A stretch of DNA of 64,000 nucleotides from Planctomycetaceae bacterium (GCA_021203245.1 JAJQBO010000134.1:1-64000); one strand, 5' to 3'. Counted from the stretch's first letter, positions 10,554-19,693 are shown. The notes: generated by a model not told the origin, from the sequence alone. Made by a program: numbers and translations.

Positions 10554-11493
10554 ACACGCCCTTGAGACAATAGACGCCGAAATCGCCGCCCTGCGCGTGG
10601 TAAAGGAAAACCTCAACGAACAGTTCGTCGAAGCCCTGGACGCCATGCAGGCGTGCACCGGCCGGGTCATCGTCTCCGGCATGGGCAAGGCGGGGCTCAT
10701 CGGCCAGAAGATAGCCGCCACCCTCGCCAGCACCGGCACGCCGTCGTTTTTCATGCATCCCGCCGAAGCGCTCCACGGCGACCTGGGCATGATCATGGGG
10801 AACGACGTCTGCCTGTTCCTGTCGAACTCCGGCGAGTCGGACGAAATCACCCGGCTCCTGCCGTTTGTCAGGCGCATCGGCTGCCGCGTGGTCGGCATAA
10901 CCGGCAACATCCGCTCCACCATGGCGGCCCACTGCGAAATCGTCCTGCACCTGGGGGACATCCACGAAGCCTGTCCATTGGGGCTGGCGCCGACCGCCAC
11001 CACCACCGCCATCCTCGCCGTCGGCGACGCGCTGGCGATGAGCCTGATGCAGCGGCGCGGTTTTTGCGAAAGCGATTTCGCGCGGGTGCACCCCGCCGGA
11101 GCGCTTGGCCGCAGGGTCGCGCCAGTGGAAACGGTCATGCGTCTCGGTGACGCCGTCGCCAAGGTGGACAGGGACACCACTGTCGCCGACACGCTCCTCG
11201 CCATGACCAACGCCAGGGCGGGGGCGGCGGTCATCGTCGACGCCACCGGCCGTCTTGAAGGCATCTTCTGCGACGGCGACCTCCGCCGCGGCCTCGAGGC
11301 CGATTCCGATTTCCTCAAGCGCCGCGTCGGCGACGTCATGGTCCGCGACTGCCGCCGGGTACTGGTCGGGAGCCTTGCCGGGGAAGTTCTCGATATCATG
11401 CGGGAAAACCGCATTGCGGATATTCCCGTCGTCGACGACGATGGTATGGTGGTTGGTCTTGCTGACCTGAAGGGGTTGATCGCGAGCTTATAG
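10543..11493 (+). CDS. kdsD: KpsF/GutQ/KdsD-family arabinose-5-phosphate isomerase (SIS + 2 CBS)
   Basis: GRVIVSGMGKAGLIGQKIAATLASTGTPSFFMHPAEALHGDLGMI; C-terminal CBS pair. Confidence 0.88.
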   Translation: MSIEHALETIDAEIAALRVVKENLNEQFVEALDAMQACTGRVIVSGMGKAGLIGQKIAATLASTGTPSFFMHPAEALHGDLGMIMGNDVCLFLSNSGESDEITRLLPFVRRIGCRVVGITGNIRSTMAAHCEIVLHLGDIHEACPLGLAPTATTTAILAVGDALAMSLMQRRGFCESDFARVHPAGALGRRVAPVETVMRLGDAVAKVDRDTTVADTLLAMTNARAGAAVIVDATGRLEGIFCDGDLRRGLEADSDFLKRRVGDVMVRDCRRVLVGSLAGEVLDIMRENRIADIPVVDDDGMVVGLADLKGLIASL

Positions 11494-11520
11494 AGCGTCA
11501 GCGTCCAGTAAGCCAACACA

Positions 11521-11716
11521 GCCTCCCCCATTCGCCACCCCGGCGTGCGGACCTCCATCAGCGCGACAAACGGGCGGTTCGGCCGGGGGCCATGGGGCCA
11601 GGCAGCGACAGCATCGAACTCACGCGGTCGGATTCCCGGAGCGAATGTTCGTGGCGTGGACCCCGGCCGAACAGCCCGTTTTTTGCCCGGTTGGATGCTC
11701 TGACGCCGAGGTGACG
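11521..11716. repeat. Copy 2 of the dispersed long-inverted-repeat family
   Basis: CCTCCCCCATTCGCCACCCCGGCGTGCGGACC ... GACGCCGAGGTGACG; internal GGGCGGTTCGGCCGGGGGCC versus GGACCCCGGCCGAACAGCCCG. Confidence 0.75.
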
Positions 11717-11756
11717 AAAAAGGTGAGCTGAAGCATTATCAATGGTATAACCACCT

Positions 11757-11790
11757 CAACCCCCGGCAGCAATGCCGGGGGTATTTTGTG
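11757..11790 (+). terminator. Rho-independent terminator downstream of kdsD-like gene
   Basis: ACCCCCGGCAGCAATGCCGGGGGTATTTTG. Confidence 0.75.
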
Positions 11791-11815
11791 TTAGGAATGG
11801 AACCCGTTGGAAACG

Positions 11816-11846
11816 AAAAAGCCCCGCATCGCTGGGATGCGGGGCA
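11816..11846 (-). terminator. Ancestral terminator of the tRNA-Asp gene, now stranded beyond attL
   Basis: Minus strand GCCCCGCATCCCAGCGATGCGGGGCTTTTTC just downstream of the displaced tRNA 3' end. Confidence 0.7.
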
Positions 11847-11852
11847 TAAGTA

Positions 11853-11899
11853 TGGCGATCACGACGGGACTCGAACCCGCAACCTCCAGATCGACAGTC
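11853..11899. repeat. attL: duplicated 3' end of tRNA-Asp (47 bp)
   Basis: Identical to 30046-30092. Confidence 0.95.
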
Positions 11900-12234
11900 A
11901 AACGGCTGAAACTGCTAACAATAATCCATTAAATGAGTTACAGCCTAATCGGAAAACGATTGAGCGTAAATCTGCATTTCCTCACATAGCAAAATCCGAC
12001 GAAGCGCACCCCAGCACACCAATAAATCCGAATCACGCCGATTCGGTCGCACTCCAGAATATCACGGTTGGGTGGAATCATCTTCCACATTCAACCCAGG
12101 AACTCATTTTAAAAATAATCGAGGTCGACGCCGCTATAGTCCCAGCAATAAGGGCGGCATTGTGGGCTTTGTTGAATTCCATAGGAATCGGCTAGTGGCC
12201 GGTCCCCTTTTTGTTGCGTTATACGGGAGAGATT

Positions 12235-13398
12235 ATGACAAGCACTGCCAAACCAAAGCAGATGATTCGGGGGCTGTACAAGCGCGGAACAATTTGGTAT
12301 AGCCGCATTGCCGGTGCGGACGGTAAGCTGATCCGAAAGCGGCTCTCTTCGGACAAGCAAACGGCCGTCATCATACTTACCGAGATGCGGAAAAATATTG
12401 AGCTTCAACGCGCCGGAATTCTCCCTGCAAGCGTCGTCGGGATGAATGCTCGATTACGTGATCTCCGCGATCAGTATTTTAAGCACATGCGAGCAGGCAC
12501 ACACTCGGAACGAACGATAGACGCATTTTTTACCGCGTACCGCCTTGTGATCGAAAACAATGGTCTTATCAAAGCCTCGGACATTACTCTTGAAAAGGTC
12601 GAACAGTGGGCAGCCACGCGGTTGGCGAAAGGCGTTCGGGGACAAACCATAAATCTCTATATAGGAATGATACGTACTTTTCTGGATTGGGCCAAAACCA
12701 ACAGCCTGATCGCCTACAACCCTCTGGCTCCGTGGACGCCGGTCAGAAGGAATGAGCCACAAAAACGTCGTGGTCTTCAAGTGGAAGAGGTCAACGCCAT
12801 ACTTCGCGCAGAGCGGCACCCGGAATGGCGTCTACGGTGGTTTATATACTTTTTTACAGGGCTGCGGGCGACAGCAGGGGCAACAGTGCGATGGGAATGG
12901 ATCGACTGGATCAAGCAGATCATCCGCCTACCCGTTGAAAGCAATAAAGGACAACAGCGTTTGAAAATACCCATCCACCCATCTTTGAACGCTGCATTGC
13001 TCAAGTATAAGGAAGAGATAGGCAACCCAGAATCAGGCCAAATTTTTTCGTCCACAAATACACAAGCAATCCGGCGGCAATTTCGTGCAGCTTGTCAAAG
13101 GGCTGGAATAAACACCGAGGGCGTTACCCTCCACAGTACACGGCACACACTAGCGACCAGGGTATACGAGACTTCGGGCCGAAACCTCAAGGCGGTTCAG
13201 GAAATTCTAGGCCATGCGAATGCACTCACGACGATGCGCTATCTTCACATGACGGAAGCGGAGCAGCAAGAGATAATCCAAGGGGTGATTTACGATACCG
13301 CCCAAGAGGGTGAATCGGAATTGATGCGGCCAGGAATAATCCAATTTCCTGCGGCACGGGTTTTTAATGGACACGACTTCACCACCGTTATTTCCTAG
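12235..13398 (+). CDS. Tyrosine recombinase/integrase (left end of element)
   Basis: FTGLRATAG, HSTRHTLATRVYE, LGHANALTTMRYLHMT: R...HxxR...H...Y catalytic pattern. Confidence 0.92.
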   Translation: MTSTAKPKQMIRGLYKRGTIWYSRIAGADGKLIRKRLSSDKQTAVIILTEMRKNIELQRAGILPASVVGMNARLRDLRDQYFKHMRAGTHSERTIDAFFTAYRLVIENNGLIKASDITLEKVEQWAATRLAKGVRGQTINLYIGMIRTFLDWAKTNSLIAYNPLAPWTPVRRNEPQKRRGLQVEEVNAILRAERHPEWRLRWFIYFFTGLRATAGATVRWEWIDWIKQIIRLPVESNKGQQRLKIPIHPSLNAALLKYKEEIGNPESGQIFSSTNTQAIRRQFRAACQRAGINTEGVTLHSTRHTLATRVYETSGRNLKAVQEILGHANALTTMRYLHMTEAEQQEIIQGVIYDTAQEGESELMRPGIIQFPAARVFNGHDFTTVIS

Positions 13399-13407
13399 GG
13401 GAAGAAA

Positions 13408-13689
13408 ATGAAGAGTACAAATGAAATCAAAAGGCGAATCATATCCGTACGCGATGTCGCTGTAATTCTGGGCGTCACCACACGGACAGTACACCGCATG
13501 GTAATCAATAAGAGTATCCCGTATCTACGTATACCGACAGGTGGAGCAGCCAATACAATGAAGATATGCTTTGACATGAATGCGATTGACGAATGGCTGG
13601 ACTCCTTACAGGCATCCTCTGACTATCAGCCGGACACCCCACGGAAAACACTGAAGGAACTAGCATTTGCGCTTGTTTCCGAAGATTGA
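13408..13689 (+). CDS. Small HTH (excisionase/MerR-like) DNA-binding protein
   Basis: IISVRDVAVILGVTTRTVHRMVINKSIPYLRI ... DEWLDSL; directly downstream of integrase. Confidence 0.7.
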   Translation: MKSTNEIKRRIISVRDVAVILGVTTRTVHRMVINKSIPYLRIPTGGAANTMKICFDMNAIDEWLDSLQASSDYQPDTPRKTLKELAFALVSED

Positions 13690-14219
13690 TTTCCCGGGAT
13701 GAAAATTCGCAGAAAAATTCGTGTGGATTAGCGTATATCATGAGATGGCACTTTCCCCCGTGGGGGGGGTGGCCGAAGGCCGGCCGGGATTGATCAATGG
13801 TCGGCCTTCGATGTTTGCCGAGTCGGCCGGGGTCCAGGTCAATGGCCGGTGGCGATTCGGTTGAGGCGAGGCGGACGAGGGATGGCCCAACCGGCGGTGA
13901 CTTGGCGGCTCTTCAACGCGCACATTACCGCGCGCGAACCTTTAACCCTTTCACAGATCATTATCAGCGCCACCTCAAACTACAACTTGCAAGCGAGGTA
14001 GTGAGCCGCACCGCCTACCCGATTTAGGTACCCCTTTCTTTCCGAAGCCGACGCCCGGAACGCATTCCAATCCGCTACCGTCACGAACCCACAATGCAAT
14101 GACAGTGCTGATTTGACAGCGATTTTCCGTCATATCCGATCACCGTTCCAGCACCACAATGCCCGCAAAAAACGTCCTCGACATTTTTACCTTTCCACTC
14201 GCATAGGTAAAAAATTGGA

Positions 14220-14248
14220 TTGACAATGATGTATGGATAGCGTAGATT
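14220..14248 (+). promoter_or_regulatory. Candidate host sigma70-type promoter for the serine recombinase-RNAP operon
   Basis: TTGACA - 17 nt - TAGATT upstream of the ATG at 14296. Confidence 0.55.
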
Positions 14249-14295
14249 AAATACAGATTAGTACGTTTCACAATAACGCCATAAAGGAAAAACCC

Positions 14296-15027
14296 ATGTC
14301 GCGCACAATTGCCTACCTCCGCGTGTCTACCGAAGATCAAGCACAATCCGGCCTCGGCATCGACGCGCAACTAGAGGCCATCAAGGCACGAATCGGAATG
14401 CCTGATGTCATTATCAAAGATGAAGGGCAGAGCGGCGACACCCTGGACAGGCCCGGTCTTGCGGAGCTCCTGGAGACCGCCGGTAAAGGCGATATGATCG
14501 TCGTCGCTAAGCTGGACAGGCTTTCCCGTGGCGACATGTTCGCGGCGGCATGGTTGGAAAAGGAGATAGTGGAGAAGAGGAAGGCGTCGATTTTATCGGC
14601 GGCCGGGGAAGGCACTGGCGACGATACGCCACAGGGGCGGCTGATGCGCGACATCATCAAAGCTTTCGCCAGCTTCGAACTTGCCATGATTCGCCAGAGG
14701 ACATCGGCGGCCGTCAAGGTGAAGATGGAACGTAAGCGGCTGGCCGGGGAAAAGACTGGCGGCAAACATGCGCCTTTTGGATATGATATCGTGGTTGTGA
14801 ATGGCGTAAAGAAGCTGGCGGAGAACGCCCAGGAACAAGCCGCGATCAAGACTATAGTCACCATGCGGACCGCCGGGGACACGCTCCAGACCATTGCTGA
14901 TAGGCTGGAGGCGGACGGCATAGCGCCCAGAGGCGGTGGAAAATGGACGCCGAAGGTTGTCCGGGCAATCATCATGCGGGCCGTACCGGGCGGTGGTCAG
15001 AGGCGGAACGACGACAAGGCCGCGTAG
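14296..15027 (+). CDS. Serine recombinase (resolvase/invertase family with recombinase domain)
   Basis: IAYLRVSTEDQAQSGLGIDAQLEAI; VVAKLDRLSRG; SFELAMIRQRTSAA. Confidence 0.9.
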   Translation: MSRTIAYLRVSTEDQAQSGLGIDAQLEAIKARIGMPDVIIKDEGQSGDTLDRPGLAELLETAGKGDMIVVAKLDRLSRGDMFAAAWLEKEIVEKRKASILSAAGEGTGDDTPQGRLMRDIIKAFASFELAMIRQRTSAAVKVKMERKRLAGEKTGGKHAPFGYDIVVVNGVKKLAENAQEQAAIKTIVTMRTAGDTLQTIADRLEADGIAPRGGGKWTPKVVRAIIMRAVPGGGQRRNDDKAA

Positions 15028-15041
15028 CGACAGATGGAAGC

Positions 15042-15323
15042 ATGACCACAGGGGAGAACATGGGCAGACCAAGGCGTAAGCCGGATTGGAACGACCAGGA
15101 CGGAGACCTTGACACCTTGGCTACGGCACTCCGGAATACTTCCGGGGAGCGACTTCGGGCCATACTGAAGCGTGACAAGACGTTCACCTTTCGGCTTTCC
15201 GAGATGGACCGGGAGACAATGGACAGGGCGGCCAAGGCGATGGAACTGCCGGTGGCGGAGTACCTGATCCGATTGCACTATAACGCATATGAAGCACTGA
15301 AGAAGGCGGGGATTGTGGAATGA
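15042..15323 (+). CDS. Small hypothetical protein, ATGA-overlapped with RNAP gene
   Basis: MTTGENMGRPRRKPDWNDQDGDLDTLATALRNTSGERLRAILKRDKTFTFRLSEMDRETMDRAAKAMELPVAEYLIRLHYNAYEALKKAGIVE; stop overlaps RNAP start. Confidence 0.65.
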   Translation: MTTGENMGRPRRKPDWNDQDGDLDTLATALRNTSGERLRAILKRDKTFTFRLSEMDRETMDRAAKAMELPVAEYLIRLHYNAYEALKKAGIVE

Positions 15324-18300
15324 AGAAGACCGTCACGAAAAACGGACATATCAAGTACGACGCTGAATTCGGGGATACCCACGATTATATGGGGAACAAA
15401 TATCCTAACAACGAACATCGGGCCGATGCGCAGCCGCCCGCAATATCCGTCGACATCGATGATGAAGACATCGATGCGGAGCAAAAAGATCCGGCCGTGA
15501 AAGCCGCCGTTGACAAACTGATGGAGGAGCGTGCAGAGCGAGACAGGGAGGACGCACAGAATTCACCGGGCCGACTACTCCACAAACTACCACTCCACTA
15601 CGTCGGAATGTCAGATTTAACGCCGAAAATAGAGGACGATCTCGGCACACCACGCCATGAATATGAATCTAGTGAGACGTATACACGACCAAAAACGCGC
15701 ACCCTGGACGATCTGCGGGCCAGTCTTTGGGAAATCCTATATCGGCTTTGGCTTTTCCCGGAGGCTGGCGAAATTCCAGCAATAGACATTGCGAGTCTTT
15801 CCGGGGATGAAGTGCGGGCGGCTGTACGAGAATACGGCTATCAACTCCTTTGCATCCTTGGGCCGCGTCACGAGGCGCAGCTTGTCCGAGAAGATGAAGC
15901 ATTGAATGCTGGGATAAAGAGATATCGCGAACAGGTTCAAAAGCTACGAAGGGTTGGTCATGCTTCTGAAAGCCTTGGTGGCAAGACAATTATTGACCAT
16001 TACGCCAAGAAGGTATCGGAGTTGAATTTCCGCTTTTTGGAAAAAGTCGGAAGTGGTCAGGCGGGTTACAATTATCATGCGGCCAGAGTGCTTCATTATA
16101 TTGAGTCGGGAGTGGCAAGCTATATAACCGTGCGAATCGCATTCGACGCCGCGTTGCACGGCACCCCAGAATCTCGGGGCTGGACACAGCTTTTCCGCAG
16201 AATCGGTGACGCTATTCTTGCCGAAATTCAAATGAAACGCGGGCATTACAAGGACAGTGCTTTTTATCAATTCAAAAGAGCACAGATACGGAAGTATTCG
16301 GGGAAGACCGATTCTCGTTCAAGGAAGAGGGTTAGGGAAATTCTTGAGCAGCTTCGGGAGGAACGGAGAGAAGTAAAGCGGAAGCACGAAAGCAAGGGCA
16401 AGGCCATCGATCAAAGAGCGGCAGAGATCGCAGCGGATGTCGGGGCACAGGAGCGGGACGGGATAGGCCTGCGTCTCTTGGAACATTTACGCCTTGTTGC
16501 CAGGACTGAACAGGAAGAACGTAGGCTCCTGGAGCCGGCCTTTTTTCCGTCACGCCTGACGACAGGAAGAAATAGCCGCCCCAAATATATCGTAGCCGCA
16601 CAGTGGTTAATCGACGCGTACTCCGTGCAGAATGATATTGGGCTCGATAATCACGCCATGATCCGCCCCATGGTGACGTTCCCGAACCCATGGATACTGG
16701 CGACAAAGCATATAGGAATATTACCGGGTGGGTACCGGGGTGCATTACGGGCAACCCATAGGCAGCAAGACATTGTCAAACGCGCCGACGAAGAACACCT
16801 TAGACTTTTGGACAGGGCTACTGCCAGAAGTAATAGTCTATTACGCCGTACCATTCATGGTTTACAGAATACCGCTTTCAGGATAAATAAGCGCGTCTTA
16901 GTCGCCATCGAAACAATTAAGCGCGATTATGTCCACTCCGACGTATTAGCACCTTTGGCACCGCGCGATCTGCCACACTTCGCGGACATGGACAAGGAAG
17001 ATAAGCGACGGGCTTACGCTATTCATTTTCGCAAGGGGAGGCCAAAACGTTTGGCGCTCGAAGCTCTGCTTAGCGAAGCGGACGCGAACCGCAATGAATC
17101 CGTGATATTCTTTCCTCATACATTTGATTTTCGCGGCCGCGTCTATCCACAAGGCGGTCCCTTGAATCCGCAGGGAAACGATCTAACGCGATCGTTGTTG
17201 GAATTTGCTGAAGGGAGAAAGTTGGGAACCGAGGAGGCAGCAGAGGCGTTGGCTGTCCACGGGGCGAATTGTTTCGGCAACGGCATAGACAAGAGGCCGC
17301 TGGCGGAACGTGTTCAGTGGGTCCATAAGCATTCTGCCGAAATTCGGCGTATTGCAGAAGCGGAGACACCCCACGGCTTTCGGTTATGGCACGACGCGTC
17401 GGATAAATATCAATTCCTAGCCTTCTGTTACGATTGGGGCGGATATCTCCAGGACGGTTTGGATCATATTTCGCATTTACCTGTGTACGTCGACGGCACG
17501 TGCAACGGCTACCAGCACCTCAGTGCTTTGATGCGAAGTCGCAGTACCGGTAAATTGGTCGGAATGGCGGCGCTGGACTCCGGAGAGGAACGCCTTGATC
17601 TTTATCAGGCCGTCATGAAAGTTGTTGGAGAACGCATTGCGGCTGACGCCAATGCGGGAGATAAGACCGCACAACGCATTATGGAGGCAGCCGCACGTAA
17701 ACCCGAATATGGACCGGGGTTTTCCATTGGCCGCAATCTGGCAAAAAAGCCCGTCATGACGTATGGATACGGGGCTGTGCATGGAGGCATGAGCGAAGGG
17801 TTGAAAAAGAAATTCGCTGATGATTACAGTGAAGGTGAGATCGCTGATGAACAGTGGGCGATCCTAACCGAAAGGCAGCTTGTCACGGATAAAGACGGTG
17901 AATTAGTTGAACGCGGTGGGCTTGGCATTGTGTGTCGATATTTAACGAAGCTGTTTTTTGAAGCCATATCCACGGAAATATCCGGGGCGGCCGATGCGCG
18001 TACCATACTCGATACGATGGGGAAACGCTTGGCGGGGTCCTGGGGAGGACGGGAGCCAAGTGCAATCCGTTGGACTTCCCCGGCTGGTTTCCCGGTTTTA
18101 CTGGTGGAATATGCAGAAAACCCCGGAGAGGGGGAAGCGGTGATATTTGGCGAAACAGTGCGCTTTCAAAATAATCGATACCTGACCGAGACAAAAGAGG
18201 TTGTCAACCCTGACGGGACGACAGGCATTGCCGAGATGAAAATTATCGATGCGAGCAAAACAGCCAAGGGTTTCGCACCTGATGTGGTTCACTCCCTTGA

Positions 18301-18583
18301 TGCATCGCATCTGATGTTCACAATTGATCGCTGTCTGTCGGAGGGAATGCGCTCATTTGTCACGACGCATGATTGTTATGGAACCTTGGCGGCGGACATG
18401 CCACGTATGAACATTATTCTTCGGGAAACTTTTGTCGACATGTACCGCAATCTGGATATGAAGACACTCGCAGCACACTTGGCACAGGAGAACGGGATCG
18501 ATAGAGGCGAACTCGGTGATTTCGACCTCCATGGCGATCTGGATCTTGATGACGTGCTGAAGAGCGAGTTTTTCTTTTCTTGA
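15320..18583 (+). CDS. T7-type single-subunit DNA-directed RNA polymerase (1087 aa)
   Basis: Motif A VYVDGTCNGYQHLSALMRS, motif B GRNLAKKPVMTYGYGA, motif C FVTTHDCYGT, plus MVTFPNPW; all intact. Confidence 0.96.
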   Translation: MKKTVTKNGHIKYDAEFGDTHDYMGNKYPNNEHRADAQPPAISVDIDDEDIDAEQKDPAVKAAVDKLMEERAERDREDAQNSPGRLLHKLPLHYVGMSDLTPKIEDDLGTPRHEYESSETYTRPKTRTLDDLRASLWEILYRLWLFPEAGEIPAIDIASLSGDEVRAAVREYGYQLLCILGPRHEAQLVREDEALNAGIKRYREQVQKLRRVGHASESLGGKTIIDHYAKKVSELNFRFLEKVGSGQAGYNYHAARVLHYIESGVASYITVRIAFDAALHGTPESRGWTQLFRRIGDAILAEIQMKRGHYKDSAFYQFKRAQIRKYSGKTDSRSRKRVREILEQLREERREVKRKHESKGKAIDQRAAEIAADVGAQERDGIGLRLLEHLRLVARTEQEERRLLEPAFFPSRLTTGRNSRPKYIVAAQWLIDAYSVQNDIGLDNHAMIRPMVTFPNPWILATKHIGILPGGYRGALRATHRQQDIVKRADEEHLRLLDRATARSNSLLRRTIHGLQNTAFRINKRVLVAIETIKRDYVHSDVLAPLAPRDLPHFADMDKEDKRRAYAIHFRKGRPKRLALEALLSEADANRNESVIFFPHTFDFRGRVYPQGGPLNPQGNDLTRSLLEFAEGRKLGTEEAAEALAVHGANCFGNGIDKRPLAERVQWVHKHSAEIRRIAEAETPHGFRLWHDASDKYQFLAFCYDWGGYLQDGLDHISHLPVYVDGTCNGYQHLSALMRSRSTGKLVGMAALDSGEERLDLYQAVMKVVGERIAADANAGDKTAQRIMEAAARKPEYGPGFSIGRNLAKKPVMTYGYGAVHGGMSEGLKKKFADDYSEGEIADEQWAILTERQLVTDKDGELVERGGLGIVCRYLTKLFFEAISTEISGAADARTILDTMGKRLAGSWGGREPSAIRWTSPAGFPVLLVEYAENPGEGEAVIFGETVRFQNNRYLTETKEVVNPDGTTGIAEMKIIDASKTAKGFAPDVVHSLDASHLMFTIDRCLSEGMRSFVTTHDCYGTLAADMPRMNIILRETFVDMYRNLDMKTLAAHLAQENGIDRGELGDFDLHGDLDLDDVLKSEFFFS

Positions 18584-18608
18584 GTATGAAAGCTCTATGT
18601 TGCTATCA

Positions 18609-18634
18609 GTCCCCGGTAATAGGACCGAAGGGAC
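18609..18634 (+). promoter_or_regulatory. Hairpin GTCCC-CGGT-AATAGG-ACCG-AA-GGGAC (copy A)
   Basis: Nested inverted repeat immediately after RNAP stop; shares GTCCCC[G/T]GTAATA...AAGGGACG with 19093-19114. Confidence 0.5.
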
Positions 18635-18670
18635 GAAAGGGAGACCGCGTCTGTCCATTTAGTAAGGGGA

Positions 18671-18728
18671 ATCTTAGCTTTACCTGGAGTAACCATGCAG
18701 CGGTATGGTTATTCCAGGCGGCCTAAGA
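18671..18728 (+). promoter_or_regulatory. Long imperfect hairpin downstream of RNAP
   Basis: CTTAG..CCTGGAGTAACCAT-GCAGCGGT-ATGGTTATTCCAGG..CTAAG. Confidence 0.6.
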
Positions 18729-18792
18729 CTAACCTTGTCTTTGCCTGAGATTGGGATATTTGATTTAAAAAATTACCGAAATAATCTCCAAC

Positions 18793-18883
18793 GACCAGCC
18801 CCACAGTGACGCCAGAAGGGCGCTTATGGGCAGTCAAAAACAGCCATAGGCATCATTACCTCTGGATTATCCATAAGCTGGTC
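18793..18883 (+). ncRNA. Candidate structured RNA in the post-RNAP intergenic region
   Basis: GACCAGC(18793)...CTTATGG(18823)...loop...CCATAAG(18871)CTGGTC(18878): two stems closing a common structure. Confidence 0.35.
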
Positions 18884-19092
18884 TCTGCCGCCCCTGTGGT
18901 TATGAACACCTTGTCTTTAACCTACCGTTGCCCAATATCGAAAAAATAGTCCACTTCATCCCTGCAATTTTCATCACCCTCTAGATAAACTCATTTTTCC
19001 GCCTTTGGCCTGTCGACGTAAACAAAATCACTGATGTCGTAACCACCTGCCATATATACCCTTTTGGACAAACTCTACGAACCTTGCAGACG

Positions 19093-19114
19093 GTCCCCTG
19101 TAATAAGAAGGGAC
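19093..19114 (+). promoter_or_regulatory. Hairpin GTCCC-CTGTAATAAGAA-GGGAC (copy B)
   Basis: Inverted repeat sharing GTAATA loop motif with copy A; ~100 bp upstream of the ORF at 19212. Confidence 0.45.
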
Positions 19115-19211
19115 GTCGCGGCCACGCGGTCGCACTCCTGGCCGCCGTCGGGCTGTCTGGCAGCGGCTTATTGTTGTATTGGGGGCGTTGCCCCCGAAAC
19201 CGGAGATCAAA

Positions 19212-19664
19212 ATGGACAAGAAGCAAATCGAGGTTCAGGCCAATGAGGACTTGGCTGTTACCGCCCTGTGCGAGGCCGTGGGGAATTTCCCGTTGAAATT
19301 CCTGATTGATCATTTGGAACACCTGGACGTTAACAGCTTGTTGAATTGGCAGGAACAGCAGAGGGTTTTGCAGCTTCTGAAGGGCGGGCTTACAGAGCGG
19401 CGGGGCGAGGACGCCAAAGAGTATTGTCAGGCGCGGATCGAAATTGTAAAGGCGCAATTGGTGTATCACCACAGCATTCGCCTCTCAATCGAACACGTGC
19501 TTGACGAAATATACGCAGTCCTGTCGAAGACACCAAGTAATGTCCTCGCCAAAGACGCCGGCCTAGCGAATGATACCATGCGGGCGCTTGGGTCCCTATT
19601 CGCACATGTCTTGCATGTGCGCCCTGTTTCTCTGTCAAATCAGCTTTTGAACGATGCGGTGTGA
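19212..19664 (+). CDS. Hypothetical protein, first gene of the post-RNAP module
   Basis: MDKKQIEVQANEDLAVTALCEAVGNFPLKFLIDHLEHLDVNSLLNWQEQQRVLQLLKGG...; followed by a terminator. Confidence 0.65.
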   Translation: MDKKQIEVQANEDLAVTALCEAVGNFPLKFLIDHLEHLDVNSLLNWQEQQRVLQLLKGGLTERRGEDAKEYCQARIEIVKAQLVYHHSIRLSIEHVLDEIYAVLSKTPSNVLAKDAGLANDTMRALGSLFAHVLHVRPVSLSNQLLNDAV

Positions 19665-19693
19665 TATACCGCTATCAAATCCAAATCACCTTA

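Noticed and set aside
11788-11899. N-terminal part of ORF 11788-12195 as a host gene
   Set aside because: Runs through the tRNA terminator and tRNA fragment; only the portion beyond attL is considered (as a possible recombinase tail).
13740-13900. G/C-rich segment CCCCCGTGGGGGGGGTGGCCGAAGG... as a sixth copy of the inverted-repeat family
   Set aside because: Shares only general composition and TCGGCCGGGGTCCA; lacks the diagnostic CGTCACCCCGGCG ends.
18981-19472. Minus-strand ORF after the RNAP gene
   Set aside because: Overlaps a better supported + strand gene (19212-19664) and has no recognisable protein features.
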